23,165 nucleotides of DNA from Candidatus Tenderia sp. (GTDB lineage: Bacteria; Pseudomonadota; Gammaproteobacteria; Tenderiales; Tenderiaceae), in the NCBI GenBank assembly GCA_030148045.1, contig JASBUE010000273.1:1-23165 (forward strand), written 5' to 3'. The notes beneath the pieces were generated by a model that ran no database searches, had not been told where the DNA came from, and saw only the letters and a list, made by a program, of their open reading frames with translations. This document shows, piece by piece, positions 14,793-21,960 of this stretch; the stretch's first letter is position 1; each line of letters starts with the position of its first letter. Made by a program: the position numbers and the translations under genes.

Positions 14793-15479
14793 TTACAAAC
14801 GGCCGTCCGGCATGTCGATCATGTATCCCATCCCGCGCACCGTCTGGATCAGTTTGGTTTCGAAATCGTCGTCGATTTTGGCGAGCAAGCGGCGGATGGC
14901 GACATCGATGACGTTGCTATCGCTGTCGAAGTTCATGTCCCACACCTGGGAGGCGATCAGGGAGCGGGGCAGCACCTCGCCCTGGCGGCGCACCAGCAGT
15001 TCCAGCAGGGCGAACTCCTTGGCGGTCAGGTGGATGCGCCGGCCGCCCCGCGTGACCCGGCGACGCGCCAGGTCCAGCTTCAGATCGGCGATGCCCACGC
15101 CCGATTCCGCAGCGTGGTTGGCGCCGCGCCGCAACAAGGTGCGCACCCGCGCCAGCAGCTCGGCGAAGACAAAGGGCTTGACCAGATAATCGTCGGCCCC
15201 CAGCTCCAAGCCTTTGACGCGGTCATCGACGCTGTCGCGGGCGGTGAGAAACAGCACCGGCACCTCCTTGCCGGCCTCGCGCAGCGAGGTCAGGATGCGC
15301 AAACCGTCCACATCCGGGAGCATGACATCGAGGATGACAAGGTCATAACGTTCCGTCATCGCCAGATGATAGCCGTCCAGGCCGTTGTGGGCCAGGTCGA
15401 CGACAAAGCCGGCCTCGCTCAGCCCTTGTTTGAGGTATTCGCCGGTCTTGACCTCATCTTCGACGATTAACAGTTTCAT
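14793..15479 (-). CDS. cusR: Response regulator, OmpR family (CusR/CopR type)
   Basis: A 228-residue protein. The receiver domain is at 1-115 with phosphoacceptor Asp51 (LVILDVMLPD), acidic pocket (VEDE near residues 6-9), Thr79 and Lys101 (YLVKPF). A winged-helix DNA-binding domain spans 130-228, with LTAKEFALLELLVRR and the C-terminal TVRGMGYMID hairpin. The SQVWDMNFDSDSNVIDVAIR segment is typical of the CusR/CopR/PcoR branch, which activates copper-resistance genes. It is divergent from copA; a 36-bp dyad in the gap is a plausible binding site. The call relies on domain pattern and context; the metal (Cu or Ag) is inferred. Confidence 0.92.
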   Translation of the reverse strand: MKLLIVEDEVKTGEYLKQGLSEAGFVVDLAHNGLDGYHLAMTERYDLVILDVMLPDVDGLRILTSLREAGKEVPVLFLTARDSVDDRVKGLELGADDYLVKPFVFAELLARVRTLLRRGANHAAESGVGIADLKLDLARRRVTRGGRRIHLTAKEFALLELLVRRQGEVLPRSLIASQVWDMNFDSDSNVIDVAIRRLLAKIDDDFETKLIQTVRGMGYMIDMPDGRL

Positions 15480-15558
15480 TGCTTGCCTACCCGCCTTGTC
15501 CGTCAGGCCGTCATGTTGCGCCTGGAAACAGATTAACCCATGTTACCTGCCATAAAAA

Positions 15559-15594
15559 TGACTAAGCAATTACAAAATTGTAATTTGTTAGTCA
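15559..15594. promoter_or_regulatory. 36-bp dyad, candidate CopR/CusR binding site
   Basis: Two 17-base arms, 15559-15575 and 15578-15594, separated by AA, are complementary with two mismatches. The core is AATTACAAAATTGTAATT, flanked by TGACTAA and TTAGTCA. It lies between the divergent regulator gene and copA, just upstream of the -35 box of the copA promoter. This is the placement expected for an activator of the copper-responsive OmpR type. Confidence 0.7.
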
Positions 15595-15596
15595 CC

Positions 15597-15626
15597 TTGG
15601 CGACAGTCGGTGGTAGCTACTATGAT
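15597..15626 (+). promoter_or_regulatory. Candidate copA promoter
   Basis: TTGGCG (15597-15602) and TATGAT (15621-15626) are 18 bases apart and directly follow the dyad. The -35 box is imperfect, which suits a promoter needing an activator. Transcription would start near 15633, leaving a short leader before the ATG at 15671. Confidence 0.5.
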
Positions 15627-15670
15627 GGCCATGTAACAGCCGCAAACATGACCAGAGGACGGATTTAAGG

Positions 15671-17467
15671 ATGAAACACAGAACTCCAGATTACCAGAAC
15701 CCTCACGCCCAGGAATTTTCCAGTCTGCCGCGCCGCCGTTTTATCCAGGGCGTCGCCGCGATGGGGTTGCTGGCTGGGCTGGACGCCCTGGTGCCGGCCT
15801 GGGCCTGGCAGAAAACCGGCAATCTCGCCGCCGACAAGCGGATCTCCGGCAACACCGATATCTTCGACTTGGCCATCCGCCGCACGCCGATGAGCATCGG
15901 CGGGCGGCCCGCCAACCCCATCACCCTCAACGGCTCCGTTCCCGGCCCCCTGATCCGCATGAAACAGGGTCGGGATGTAATCATCCGGGTGACCAACTAC
16001 CTGGACGAGGACACCTCGGTCCACTGGCACGGTATTTTGCTCCCCTATGCCATGGACGGCGTGCCCGGTGTCTCGTTTGCCGGCATCAAGCCGGGCGAGA
16101 CCTTCGAGTACCGCTACCCGGTCGAACAGAGCGGCACCTACTGGTATCACAGCCATTCCGGGCTGCAGGAACAGCTCGGCCACTATGCCCCGCTCATCCT
16201 CGACCCGGCCGAGCCGGAACCCTTCGACTACGACCGTGACCACGTGGTGATGCTGTCCGACTGGACCTTCGACGACCCGGCCTGGGTGCTGTCGCGGCTC
16301 AAGAAGCGCGAGGGCTACTACAACTACCAGCAACGCACTGTCGGCGACTTCTTCAGCGACCTCTCCGAAAAGGGTTGGGACCAGACCTGGGCCGAGCGTG
16401 GCATGTGGGGCCGCATGCGCATGAGCTCGCGGGATATCGCCGATATCACCGGCGCGGCATACACCTACCTCATCAACGGCCTGCCCTCGGAGTCCAACTG
16501 GACCGGATTGTTTCGTCCGGGCGAGAAGGTGCGGCTGCGGGTGATCAATGGTTCGGCCATGAGCTACTTCGACGTGCGCATCCCGGGGCTGAAGATGACC
16601 GTGGTGGCCGCCGACGGCCAGAACGTGGAGCCTGTGCCCGTGGACGAGTTCCGCATCGGCGTGGCCGAGACCTACGACGTGATCGTCGAGCCGCAGGAGG
16701 ACCGCGCCTACACCATCTTTGTCGAGTCCATGGACCGTTCCGGCTTCGTGCGCGCCACGCTTGCCCCGCGCGCCGGCATGAGCGGGCCGCTGCCCGAGCC
16801 CCGGCCCCAACCGGTGGAACGCGAGCTGGCGTCTCTCGGCATGGGGCATGGGATGGGCGGCATGGATATGGCTCATAACCAAGACGCCGCCATGGCCCAC
16901 GGCATGGATACGGCCAGGGGTGACTGGGTGCTGGCCGGGCGCAAGGTCGTCCACGGGCCGGACAATCACGGCCCCGGTGCCGCCATGGTGGCCACGGACC
17001 CGCAGTACCGCATGGACGACCCCGGCGTGGGGCTGGCGAGCACGGCCGGGCACAAGGTGCTGGTCTATGACGATTTGCGCAGCTTGGCGCCGTGGCCCGA
17101 CCAGCGCGCGCCGGGACGGGAAATCGAGTTGCACCTCACCGGCAACATGGAGCGCTACATGTGGTCCTTCGACGGCAAGAAGTTCTCGGAGGTGGACGGC
17201 CCCATTGTGTTTCAGCATGGCGAGCGGCTGCGGCTGATCATGATCAACGACACCATGATGGACCACCCCATCCACCTGCACGGCATGTGGATGGAGCTGG
17301 AAAACAGGCACGGCAAGTACCGCCCGCGCAAGCACACCATCAGCCTCAAGCCGGGCGAGATGCTGTCGGCGCAGATCACCGCCGACGCGCCGGGCGACTG
17401 GGCCTTCCATTGCCATCTGCTCTATCACATGAAGGCCGGCATGTTCCGCGTGGTGTCGGTGGTCTGA
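15671..17467 (+). CDS. copA: Multicopper oxidase, CopA/PcoA type
   Basis: A 598-residue periplasmic oxidase. A Tat signal is present (LPRRRFIQGVAAMGLLAGL, twin Arg at 21-22). The four copper-ligand motifs of multicopper oxidases are HWHG (118-121), YWYHSHSG (157-164), HPIHLHG (532-538) and HCHLLYHMKAGMF (580-592, with the type 1 Cys581, His586 and Met591). A short Met/His-rich segment is at 390-412 (GMGHGMGGMDMAHNQ). Length and layout match PcoA/CopA, which oxidises Cu+ to Cu2+ and sequesters copper. It is followed by copB and is under the divergent CopRS-type control region. A long reverse-strand frame across the gene is a GC artefact. Confidence 0.94.
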   Translation: MKHRTPDYQNPHAQEFSSLPRRRFIQGVAAMGLLAGLDALVPAWAWQKTGNLAADKRISGNTDIFDLAIRRTPMSIGGRPANPITLNGSVPGPLIRMKQGRDVIIRVTNYLDEDTSVHWHGILLPYAMDGVPGVSFAGIKPGETFEYRYPVEQSGTYWYHSHSGLQEQLGHYAPLILDPAEPEPFDYDRDHVVMLSDWTFDDPAWVLSRLKKREGYYNYQQRTVGDFFSDLSEKGWDQTWAERGMWGRMRMSSRDIADITGAAYTYLINGLPSESNWTGLFRPGEKVRLRVINGSAMSYFDVRIPGLKMTVVAADGQNVEPVPVDEFRIGVAETYDVIVEPQEDRAYTIFVESMDRSGFVRATLAPRAGMSGPLPEPRPQPVERELASLGMGHGMGGMDMAHNQDAAMAHGMDTARGDWVLAGRKVVHGPDNHGPGAAMVATDPQYRMDDPGVGLASTAGHKVLVYDDLRSLAPWPDQRAPGREIELHLTGNMERYMWSFDGKKFSEVDGPIVFQHGERLRLIMINDTMMDHPIHLHGMWMELENRHGKYRPRKHTISLKPGEMLSAQITADAPGDWAFHCHLLYHMKAGMFRVVSVV

Positions 17468-17487
17468 CTATGAACGGGAGTGAAACG

Positions 17488-18279
17488 ATGTTGCGTGATT
17501 ATTTCGAAGTTTTTCGGGCGCCGGCGGCGAGCGCCTTGGCGCTGGCGTTGTCCACGGCGGGCGCTTCGGCGTGGGCCGCCGGCACCGGCCTGCAGGCGCA
17601 GCCCGGCTGGCCCTTGCCGATCCACGACAACCCCCCCTATGCCGCGCTGCTGATGGACCGGCTGGAATACGTGGAAAACGACAACCAAGACACACTGCTG
17701 TGGGACGCGCAGTTCTGGTACGGCGGCGACATCAATCGCCTGTGGATCGAGACCGAAGGCGAAGATGTGGTCTCCGGCGGCGCAGGCGGTGAGCTGGAGA
17801 ATTTCGATGTCCAGTACAGCCACCGTTTCGCCCCCTTCTGGGATCTCCAGGCGGGGCTGGGTTACCAGCGCGCCTACGGTCCGGGGCCCGACCAGGATCG
17901 CGCCTCGGCCCTGGTCGGGGTGCAGGGGCTGGCGCCGTACTGGTTCGAGATCGATGCCAATCTGCGCCTCAGCGAGGGCGTGGATCTGTCCGCCGATCTC
18001 GAGGCGGAGTACGATTGGCTGCTGACGCAACGCCTGATCCTCCAGCCGCGCTTCGAAACTTCGTATGCCTTCAACGAGGTGCGGGAATTTGGTGTGGGTC
18101 AAGGGTTCAACGCCGTGCAAGTGGGTCTGCGCCTGCGCTACGAAATCCGGCGCGAGTTCGCGCCCTACGTGGGCGTTACCTGGTTCCGCCGCTTCGGCGA
18201 CAGCGCCGATCTTTCCCGGGCGGAAGGCGAAGCAGTGGATGACGCGGCGCTGGTGGCGGGCGTGCGCTTCTGGCTGTAA
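17488..18279 (+). CDS. copB: Copper resistance outer-membrane protein CopB
   Basis: A 263-residue protein of the CopB family (PF05275). It has a signal peptide near the start (ALALALSTAGASAWA), then a hallmark WPLPIHDNPPYAALLMDRLE, and predicted beta-strands to the end (DAALVAGVRFWL), consistent with an outer-membrane barrel. GGGAG at 17476-17480 favours ATG 17488 over 17470. The Met/His-rich N-terminal region that many PcoB/CopB proteins carry is absent here. It lies 20 bases after copA, typical of copAB operons. Confidence 0.88.
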   Translation: MLRDYFEVFRAPAASALALALSTAGASAWAAGTGLQAQPGWPLPIHDNPPYAALLMDRLEYVENDNQDTLLWDAQFWYGGDINRLWIETEGEDVVSGGAGGELENFDVQYSHRFAPFWDLQAGLGYQRAYGPGPDQDRASALVGVQGLAPYWFEIDANLRLSEGVDLSADLEAEYDWLLTQRLILQPRFETSYAFNEVREFGVGQGFNAVQVGLRLRYEIRREFAPYVGVTWFRRFGDSADLSRAEGEAVDDAALVAGVRFWL

Positions 18280-18373
18280 GTCGGGGTCCCGCATGACCGC
18301 TCTATGGGGTCAAGGGGGTGGGCGGTGAGCGACCGCTGTAAGGCTGATTGATGTGGATTACGAGGATGGAATC

Positions 18374-18700
18374 ATGGAATTCAGAAAAGTGACGGCCATT
18401 ATCCGGGCCGATGCCCTGGAAAAGGTGGAGCGTAAGCTGCGCGATATGGACGTAAAGGGTGTCAGTGTGACCAAGGTCAAGGGCTACGGCGAATACGCGG
18501 ACTTCTATTCCAAGGACTGGATGGTCAGTCATGCCCGGATTGAAATATTTACCCACGAGACAAAGGCGGACGCCATCGCCCGCGCCATCATGGAGACGGC
18601 CCACGTAGGCGTCGAGGGTGATGGCATTGTCGCCGTATTGCCGGTGGAAACGGTTTACCGGATTCGGAGCCGGACCATAGCGACCAGTGACGAGGTATAA
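18374..18700 (+). CDS. P-II-like protein of the metal-efflux associated group (PII-NG type)
   Basis: A 108-residue P-II-superfamily protein. MEFRKVTAIIRADALEKVE and EGDGIVAVLPVETVYRIRS match the P-II core. The usual uridylylation Tyr51 is missing (T-loop is GYGEYADFYSKDWMV), and the B-loop Lys after GDG is Ile, so it is not a standard GlnB/GlnK. A group of P-II proteins encoded beside heavy-metal efflux genes has been described; this one fits. GAGGA at 18362-18366 is seven bases before this ATG, so the longer reading from 18353 is less likely. The ligand is unknown; metal or nucleotide sensing is only inferred. Confidence 0.75.
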   Translation: MEFRKVTAIIRADALEKVERKLRDMDVKGVSVTKVKGYGEYADFYSKDWMVSHARIEIFTHETKADAIARAIMETAHVGVEGDGIVAVLPVETVYRIRSRTIATSDEV

Positions 18701-18761
18701 CTTTTAATGTCTTCGATAGGGGATTTGAAATCCTACGCCTTTAGGCGGCAATGTGACTTTT

Positions 18762-18804
18762 ACTCCCTCTCCCCTTGAGGGGTGAGGGTTGGGGTGAGGG
18801 GTGA
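18762..18804. repeat. Dispersed repeat-like C/G-skewed sequence
   Basis: The stretch CTCCCTCTCCCC-TTGA-GGGGTGAGGGTTGGGGTGAGGGG has the CCCTCTCCC/GGGTGAGGG pattern of small palindromic repeats seen many times in proteobacterial genomes. It is in a 230-base region with no gene. Nearby CGCC-TTTA-GGCG (18736-18747) is a short hairpin. It may be a transcription barrier between two operons. Confidence 0.55.
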
Positions 18805-18930
18805 TATGGAGCAGAGGCTTATTCTTGAACTCTCACCCTAGCACGCTGTTGAATATATCCCTGTATGCTATGAGACGGCAAGGCACGGCGGCGCGTCCGG
18901 AACAGGCACGGTAACCGGGAGTTCAACTTT

Positions 18931-19062
18931 ATGATGCATGACATGGGAGAGTGGCACTGGGGCTTCGGTTTCGGCCACTGGGCGCTGAGTCTGCTTTTCT
19001 GGGGGGTGATATTGCTGGCGCTGGCGGCCTTGGTGAAATACCTGTTTGGCGGAAAGAAATAG
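18931..19062 (+). CDS. Small membrane protein, 43 residues
   Basis: Reads MMHDMGEWHWGFGFGHWALS and then a single hydrophobic segment (LLFWGVILLALAALVKYLF) ending in a basic GGKK. GGGAG at 18917-18921 lies nine bases upstream. It is immediately followed by the beta-propeller gene, whose RBS overlaps its stop codon, so the two are coupled. Met and His residues lie before the membrane segment and could contact metal. Short membrane proteins like this occur beside copper genes; I know no assigned function. It is too short for common ORF length cut-offs. Confidence 0.65.
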   Translation: MMHDMGEWHWGFGFGHWALSLLFWGVILLALAALVKYLFGGKK

Positions 19063-19072
19063 GGGGCCGGCG

Positions 19073-20122
19073 ATGAAAACGCTCGTGGCATTGACGGTTT
19101 GCATATTGATTTCCACGGTGGCGACGGCATCGCCCCTGATGTACGTGCCCACCGGCAACGCCAACGATATCGTGATCATTGACCTGGAAACAGACGCAAT
19201 CATCGGCCGTATCGATGAGTTGGAGAATGCCCACGGCCTGGCGGCCAGCCCCAATAGTGAATATCTGGTGGCCGGCAGTATGCAGCCGGTGGAGACCGGT
19301 GAGAGCGGCGCTTCGGTTGATAAGCCCGAGGCGGTGAGCGAAGCGGCGCATGCGGCCCATCATCCCGGCGGCGCCGACGCCGCCATGAAGGCGCCGAGTT
19401 ATCTTGCCATCGTCCACCCCAAACGCGGCCGTGTGGTGCGCCGTATCGCAATGCCCGGGCTGACGCATCACACCGCGATATCACCCGACGGACGGCACGC
19501 CGTCGCGGTCCATTCGGGCGCCGGCGGGATATCGATTATCGATTTAACGAAAATGGAGATTGTAAAAACCGTCCGCACAGGTCCGCTGCCGAACTTTGCG
19601 GTATTTAGCCGCGACGGCCGGCGCTTGTATGTCTCCAATGCGGGGGCCGGCTCGGTGAGCGAGATCAATACCGACGCCTGGGCGGTGACGCGTGAAATCA
19701 GGGTGGGGACGCAGCCGGAGCACATGGCCTTGTCTGCGGCCGGTGCGACCTTGTTCGTGGTCGATGTCGACGCAGGATCGGTTGCCGTCGTGGATCTGGA
19801 AAACGGCGTCGTGAGCCGGAGGCTCGAGGTGGGTGATACGCCCCACGGCATCGATGTCTCCGCCGACGGGCGCTGGCTATTCGCGTCCAGCAAGGGCGAT
19901 CGCAAACTGGTCAGATTCGATCTGAGCGACCACGGCAGCACAACGATCGATCTGCAACCCGCGCCCTATCACGTCGACTATGTCGATGAGGTCGGCAAGC
20001 TCTATGTCTCCAGCCGCAAGGTCCCGAAAATCTGGGTGCTGAATCCAACAACGTTGCAGGTCATCGCCGAGATCGATATCGGCCGTGGCGTGGCCCATCA
20101 GATGGCGGTGCTGCCGCAGTGA
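19073..20122 (+). CDS. Secreted YVTN-type beta-propeller protein
   Basis: A 349-residue protein with a signal peptide (KTLVALTVCILISTVATA). Repeated YVTN-like blades follow: LMYVPTGNANDIVIIDLETD, HAVAVHSGAGGISIIDL, LYVSNAGAGSVSEINTD, LFVVDVDAGSVAVVDL, and others. A low-complexity His-containing insert lies at about 80-110 (AAHAAHHPGGADAAMKAP). It has a seven-bladed-type fold similar to NirF or surface-layer propellers, but the ligand is not readable. AGGGGG at 19061-19066 supports ATG 19073. The stop overlaps the next start (GTGA), so a small operon is likely: 43-aa protein, propeller, MerR regulator. Confidence 0.83.
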   Translation: MKTLVALTVCILISTVATASPLMYVPTGNANDIVIIDLETDAIIGRIDELENAHGLAASPNSEYLVAGSMQPVETGESGASVDKPEAVSEAAHAAHHPGGADAAMKAPSYLAIVHPKRGRVVRRIAMPGLTHHTAISPDGRHAVAVHSGAGGISIIDLTKMEIVKTVRTGPLPNFAVFSRDGRRLYVSNAGAGSVSEINTDAWAVTREIRVGTQPEHMALSAAGATLFVVDVDAGSVAVVDLENGVVSRRLEVGDTPHGIDVSADGRWLFASSKGDRKLVRFDLSDHGSTTIDLQPAPYHVDYVDEVGKLYVSSRKVPKIWVLNPTTLQVIAEIDIGRGVAHQMAVLPQ

Positions 20123-20613
20123 ACGAGGGGGGGCTGAAAGTCAGCGAATTGGCCCGGCGCTGCGCCGTGACCGCCGATGCCGTTCGCCACTATACCGACA
20201 AGGGGCTGCTGCGGCCCGAACGGGATTCCAGCAACGGTTACAAACTCTATCGCGCAGCGGATATCGCCCGCGTGCGTTTTATCCGCCGGGCGCAACAGCT
20301 CGGCTTCACGCTGACCGAAATCGGGGGGATCCTGGCGCAGGCGGACAAGGGCAGATCGCCGTGTCCCGAGGTGCGCGATATCGTTCAGGCGAAAACCGAG
20401 CAAAACAGGCGCAACTTGCAGGCGCTGGCCGCGCTGCAGGCGCGTATGGAAGCGGCGCTGCAGCTCTGGCAGACGCTGCCAGACAAGTCGCCCGACGGCG
20501 ATTCCATCTGCCATTTGATCGAGGCGGTGGCGGATGTTGCCGGCGAGGGCTTGACCTTGGGGTTGCCCACAGGTTCTAAACTCAACCGTTTGCCGTATGG
20601 CACGAAGGGGTGA
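20119..20613 (+). CDS. MerR-family metal-responsive regulator
   Basis: A 164-residue protein. The N-terminal winged HTH (LKVSELARRCAVTADAVRHY, then KGLLRPERDSSNGYKLY) is followed by a long dimerisation helix and a metal-binding region. Cys82 (GRSPCPEV) and Cys131 (SICHLIEA) remain, equivalent to two of the cysteines of ZntR/PbrR, while the third site around position 113-115 has no Cys. It starts with GTG overlapping the propeller stop by four bases. Likely ligand is a metal ion, but Cu+, Zn2+ or Pb2+ cannot be told. No MerR-type dyad with 19-bp spacing was recognised nearby. Confidence 0.87.
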   Translation: MNEGGLKVSELARRCAVTADAVRHYTDKGLLRPERDSSNGYKLYRAADIARVRFIRRAQQLGFTLTEIGGILAQADKGRSPCPEVRDIVQAKTEQNRRNLQALAALQARMEAALQLWQTLPDKSPDGDSICHLIEAVADVAGEGLTLGLPTGSKLNRLPYGTKG

Positions 20614-20614
20614 C

Positions 20615-21415
20615 ATGTTACGGATGGTGTTAGCGATGGTCGCCTTGGCCGCCGCCGGTCCCGTCCCGGCCGGAGAGCTCGGCCGGTTCAATGGATTGTA
20701 TGGGCAGTTGCTCGATGAATACTGGCGCCCGGCGGTGACCATCAACGGCATCTAGACCACGGTCTTCGACTACGCCGCCATGCAGCGCTAGGCCGGACCG
20801 CTGATGGACACCATTGCCGACACCCTCGACGCGATCGACCCCGCGACAATCGAAACCCCGGACGCACGCAAGGCCTTTTGGATCAATGTCTACAACTTTA
20901 CCGCCATGAAAATGGTGGTCGCTGCCTACCCGGTCGACTCCATCACCAGTTTCAAGATCAGTCTGATCAAACACCCGTGGTCGAAAAAGGCCATCCAGGT
21001 GGGCGGGCGCCGCTACAGTCTCAGCGAAATCGAAAAAGAGGTGTTGTTGCAACGCTTCGATGATCCGCGCATCATCTTCGCCGTCAGTTGCGCGGCGGTG
21101 AGTTGCCCCGACCGCATCCCGGAACCCTTCGACGGCGACCGCCTGGACGCCCAGCTCGACACCATGATTCGTGAGTTCCTGCGCAATCCCGGTAAGGGTT
21201 TCAGTCTGGACCGTGAGACAGAAACGGTGACACTTTCCTGGATCCTGAAAAAGGATGCCGATCTCTTTGAAAACCATTCCGGTGGAGTGCTAGGCTTTAT
21301 CAAACCCTATCTCGATGCCGAGCGGCGCGCCTGGCTGGAGGCGCACCGACCCGACATCGAGTATTTCGATCATGACTGGACCCTCAACGACCTGGCCCAG
21401 GCCGGAAGCCGGTGA
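20615..21415 (+). pseudogene. DUF547 protein interrupted by two in-frame TAG codons
   Basis: A 266-codon frame from ATG 20615: N-terminal signal (VLAMVALAAAGPVPA), then DEYWRPAVTINGI, TAG 20753-20755, TTVFDYAAMQR, TAG 20789-20791, and an uninterrupted remainder with FWINVYNFTAMKMVV, HPWSKKAIQVGGRRYSL and VSCAAVSCPDR, all marks of DUF547. The frame is the same throughout, so both stops are single-base events in an otherwise intact gene. DUF547 proteins are periplasmic with unknown role. It starts two bases after the MerR stop, and so is in the same operon. A shorter in-frame start at ATG 20804 would lack the signal peptide. Confidence 0.85.
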
Positions 21416-21479
21416 GGCAAGTGCTGAACACGGAGTTGTCCCGCTGCGGCGGATTCAATCACAACAAAAGGAGACTGCC

Positions 21480-21941
21480 ATGAAGAACATGATTACACCT
21501 TTGATTTTGGGTATTGCCCTGACCGTTTCCGGCGCCTACGCCGATGACCGCCACCACTCGGACAAGGCGGCGGGCAAAGGCCAGGAGATGGGACAGGGTA
21601 TGGGCATGATGGACATGGAGGGGATGCAGCAGCGTATGGATGAGATGCAGCAGATGATGGACCGCATCCGCAACACCGACGACCCCAAGGAGCGCCAGCG
21701 CCTGATGCAGGCGCACATGGAAAAGATGCACGAGATGATGGGTAAGATGAATAAAGGCATGATGAAGCAGGGCGGTGGTTCCATGGGCATGAAAAACGAT
21801 GACGAGGCAGCCGGCATGTCCATGGAACAGCGCCAGCAGATGATGGAGAAACGCATGGACATGATGCAGGGCATGATGGAACAGATGATGGAGCGGATGA
21901 TGCAACAACAGCGTGACGGCCGGGGCGGAATGAAGCGGTAA
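21480..21941 (+). CDS. Very Met-rich secreted protein
   Basis: A 153-residue protein with a signal peptide (KNMITPLILGIALTVSGAYA). Its mature part has about 35 Met in some 130 residues, in motifs such as MGQGMGMMDMEGM, QQMMEKRMDMM and MEQMMERMM, mixed with Gln, Asp, Glu and His. The regular heptad-like spacing suggests helical or coiled-coil structure with Met faces. Met-rich periplasmic proteins of this kind bind Cu+ or Ag+, as in the CopC and PcoE-type families, but it matches none clearly. AAGGAGA precedes the ATG. It lies just before the copper ATPase gene, which fits a periplasmic copper buffer. Confidence 0.8.
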   Translation: MKNMITPLILGIALTVSGAYADDRHHSDKAAGKGQEMGQGMGMMDMEGMQQRMDEMQQMMDRIRNTDDPKERQRLMQAHMEKMHEMMGKMNKGMMKQGGGSMGMKNDDEAAGMSMEQRQQMMEKRMDMMQGMMEQMMERMMQQQRDGRGGMKR

Positions 21942-21960
21942 CAGCAAGAAGGATAGGCGG

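Noticed and set aside
14535..15470. 311-residue + strand frame over the two-component genes
   Set aside because: Antisense shadow; the minus-strand frames have complete receiver, kinase and DNA-binding domains.
15665..17428. 587-residue reverse-strand frame across the multicopper oxidase
   Set aside because: It is a shadow of a GC-rich gene; the forward frame has all copper motifs and a Tat signal.
18849..18874. Promoter for the 43-residue gene (TTGAAT, TATGAG)
   Set aside because: Spacing is about 14 bases, too short for confidence; no dyad for MerR found.
620..20791. Genome-wide reassignment of TAG/TAA to Glu
   Set aside because: Many genes here end properly at TAA (for example sbtA, cusA, cbbR) or TAG (csoS1D, Nudix, the 43-residue gene) with no conserved continuation.
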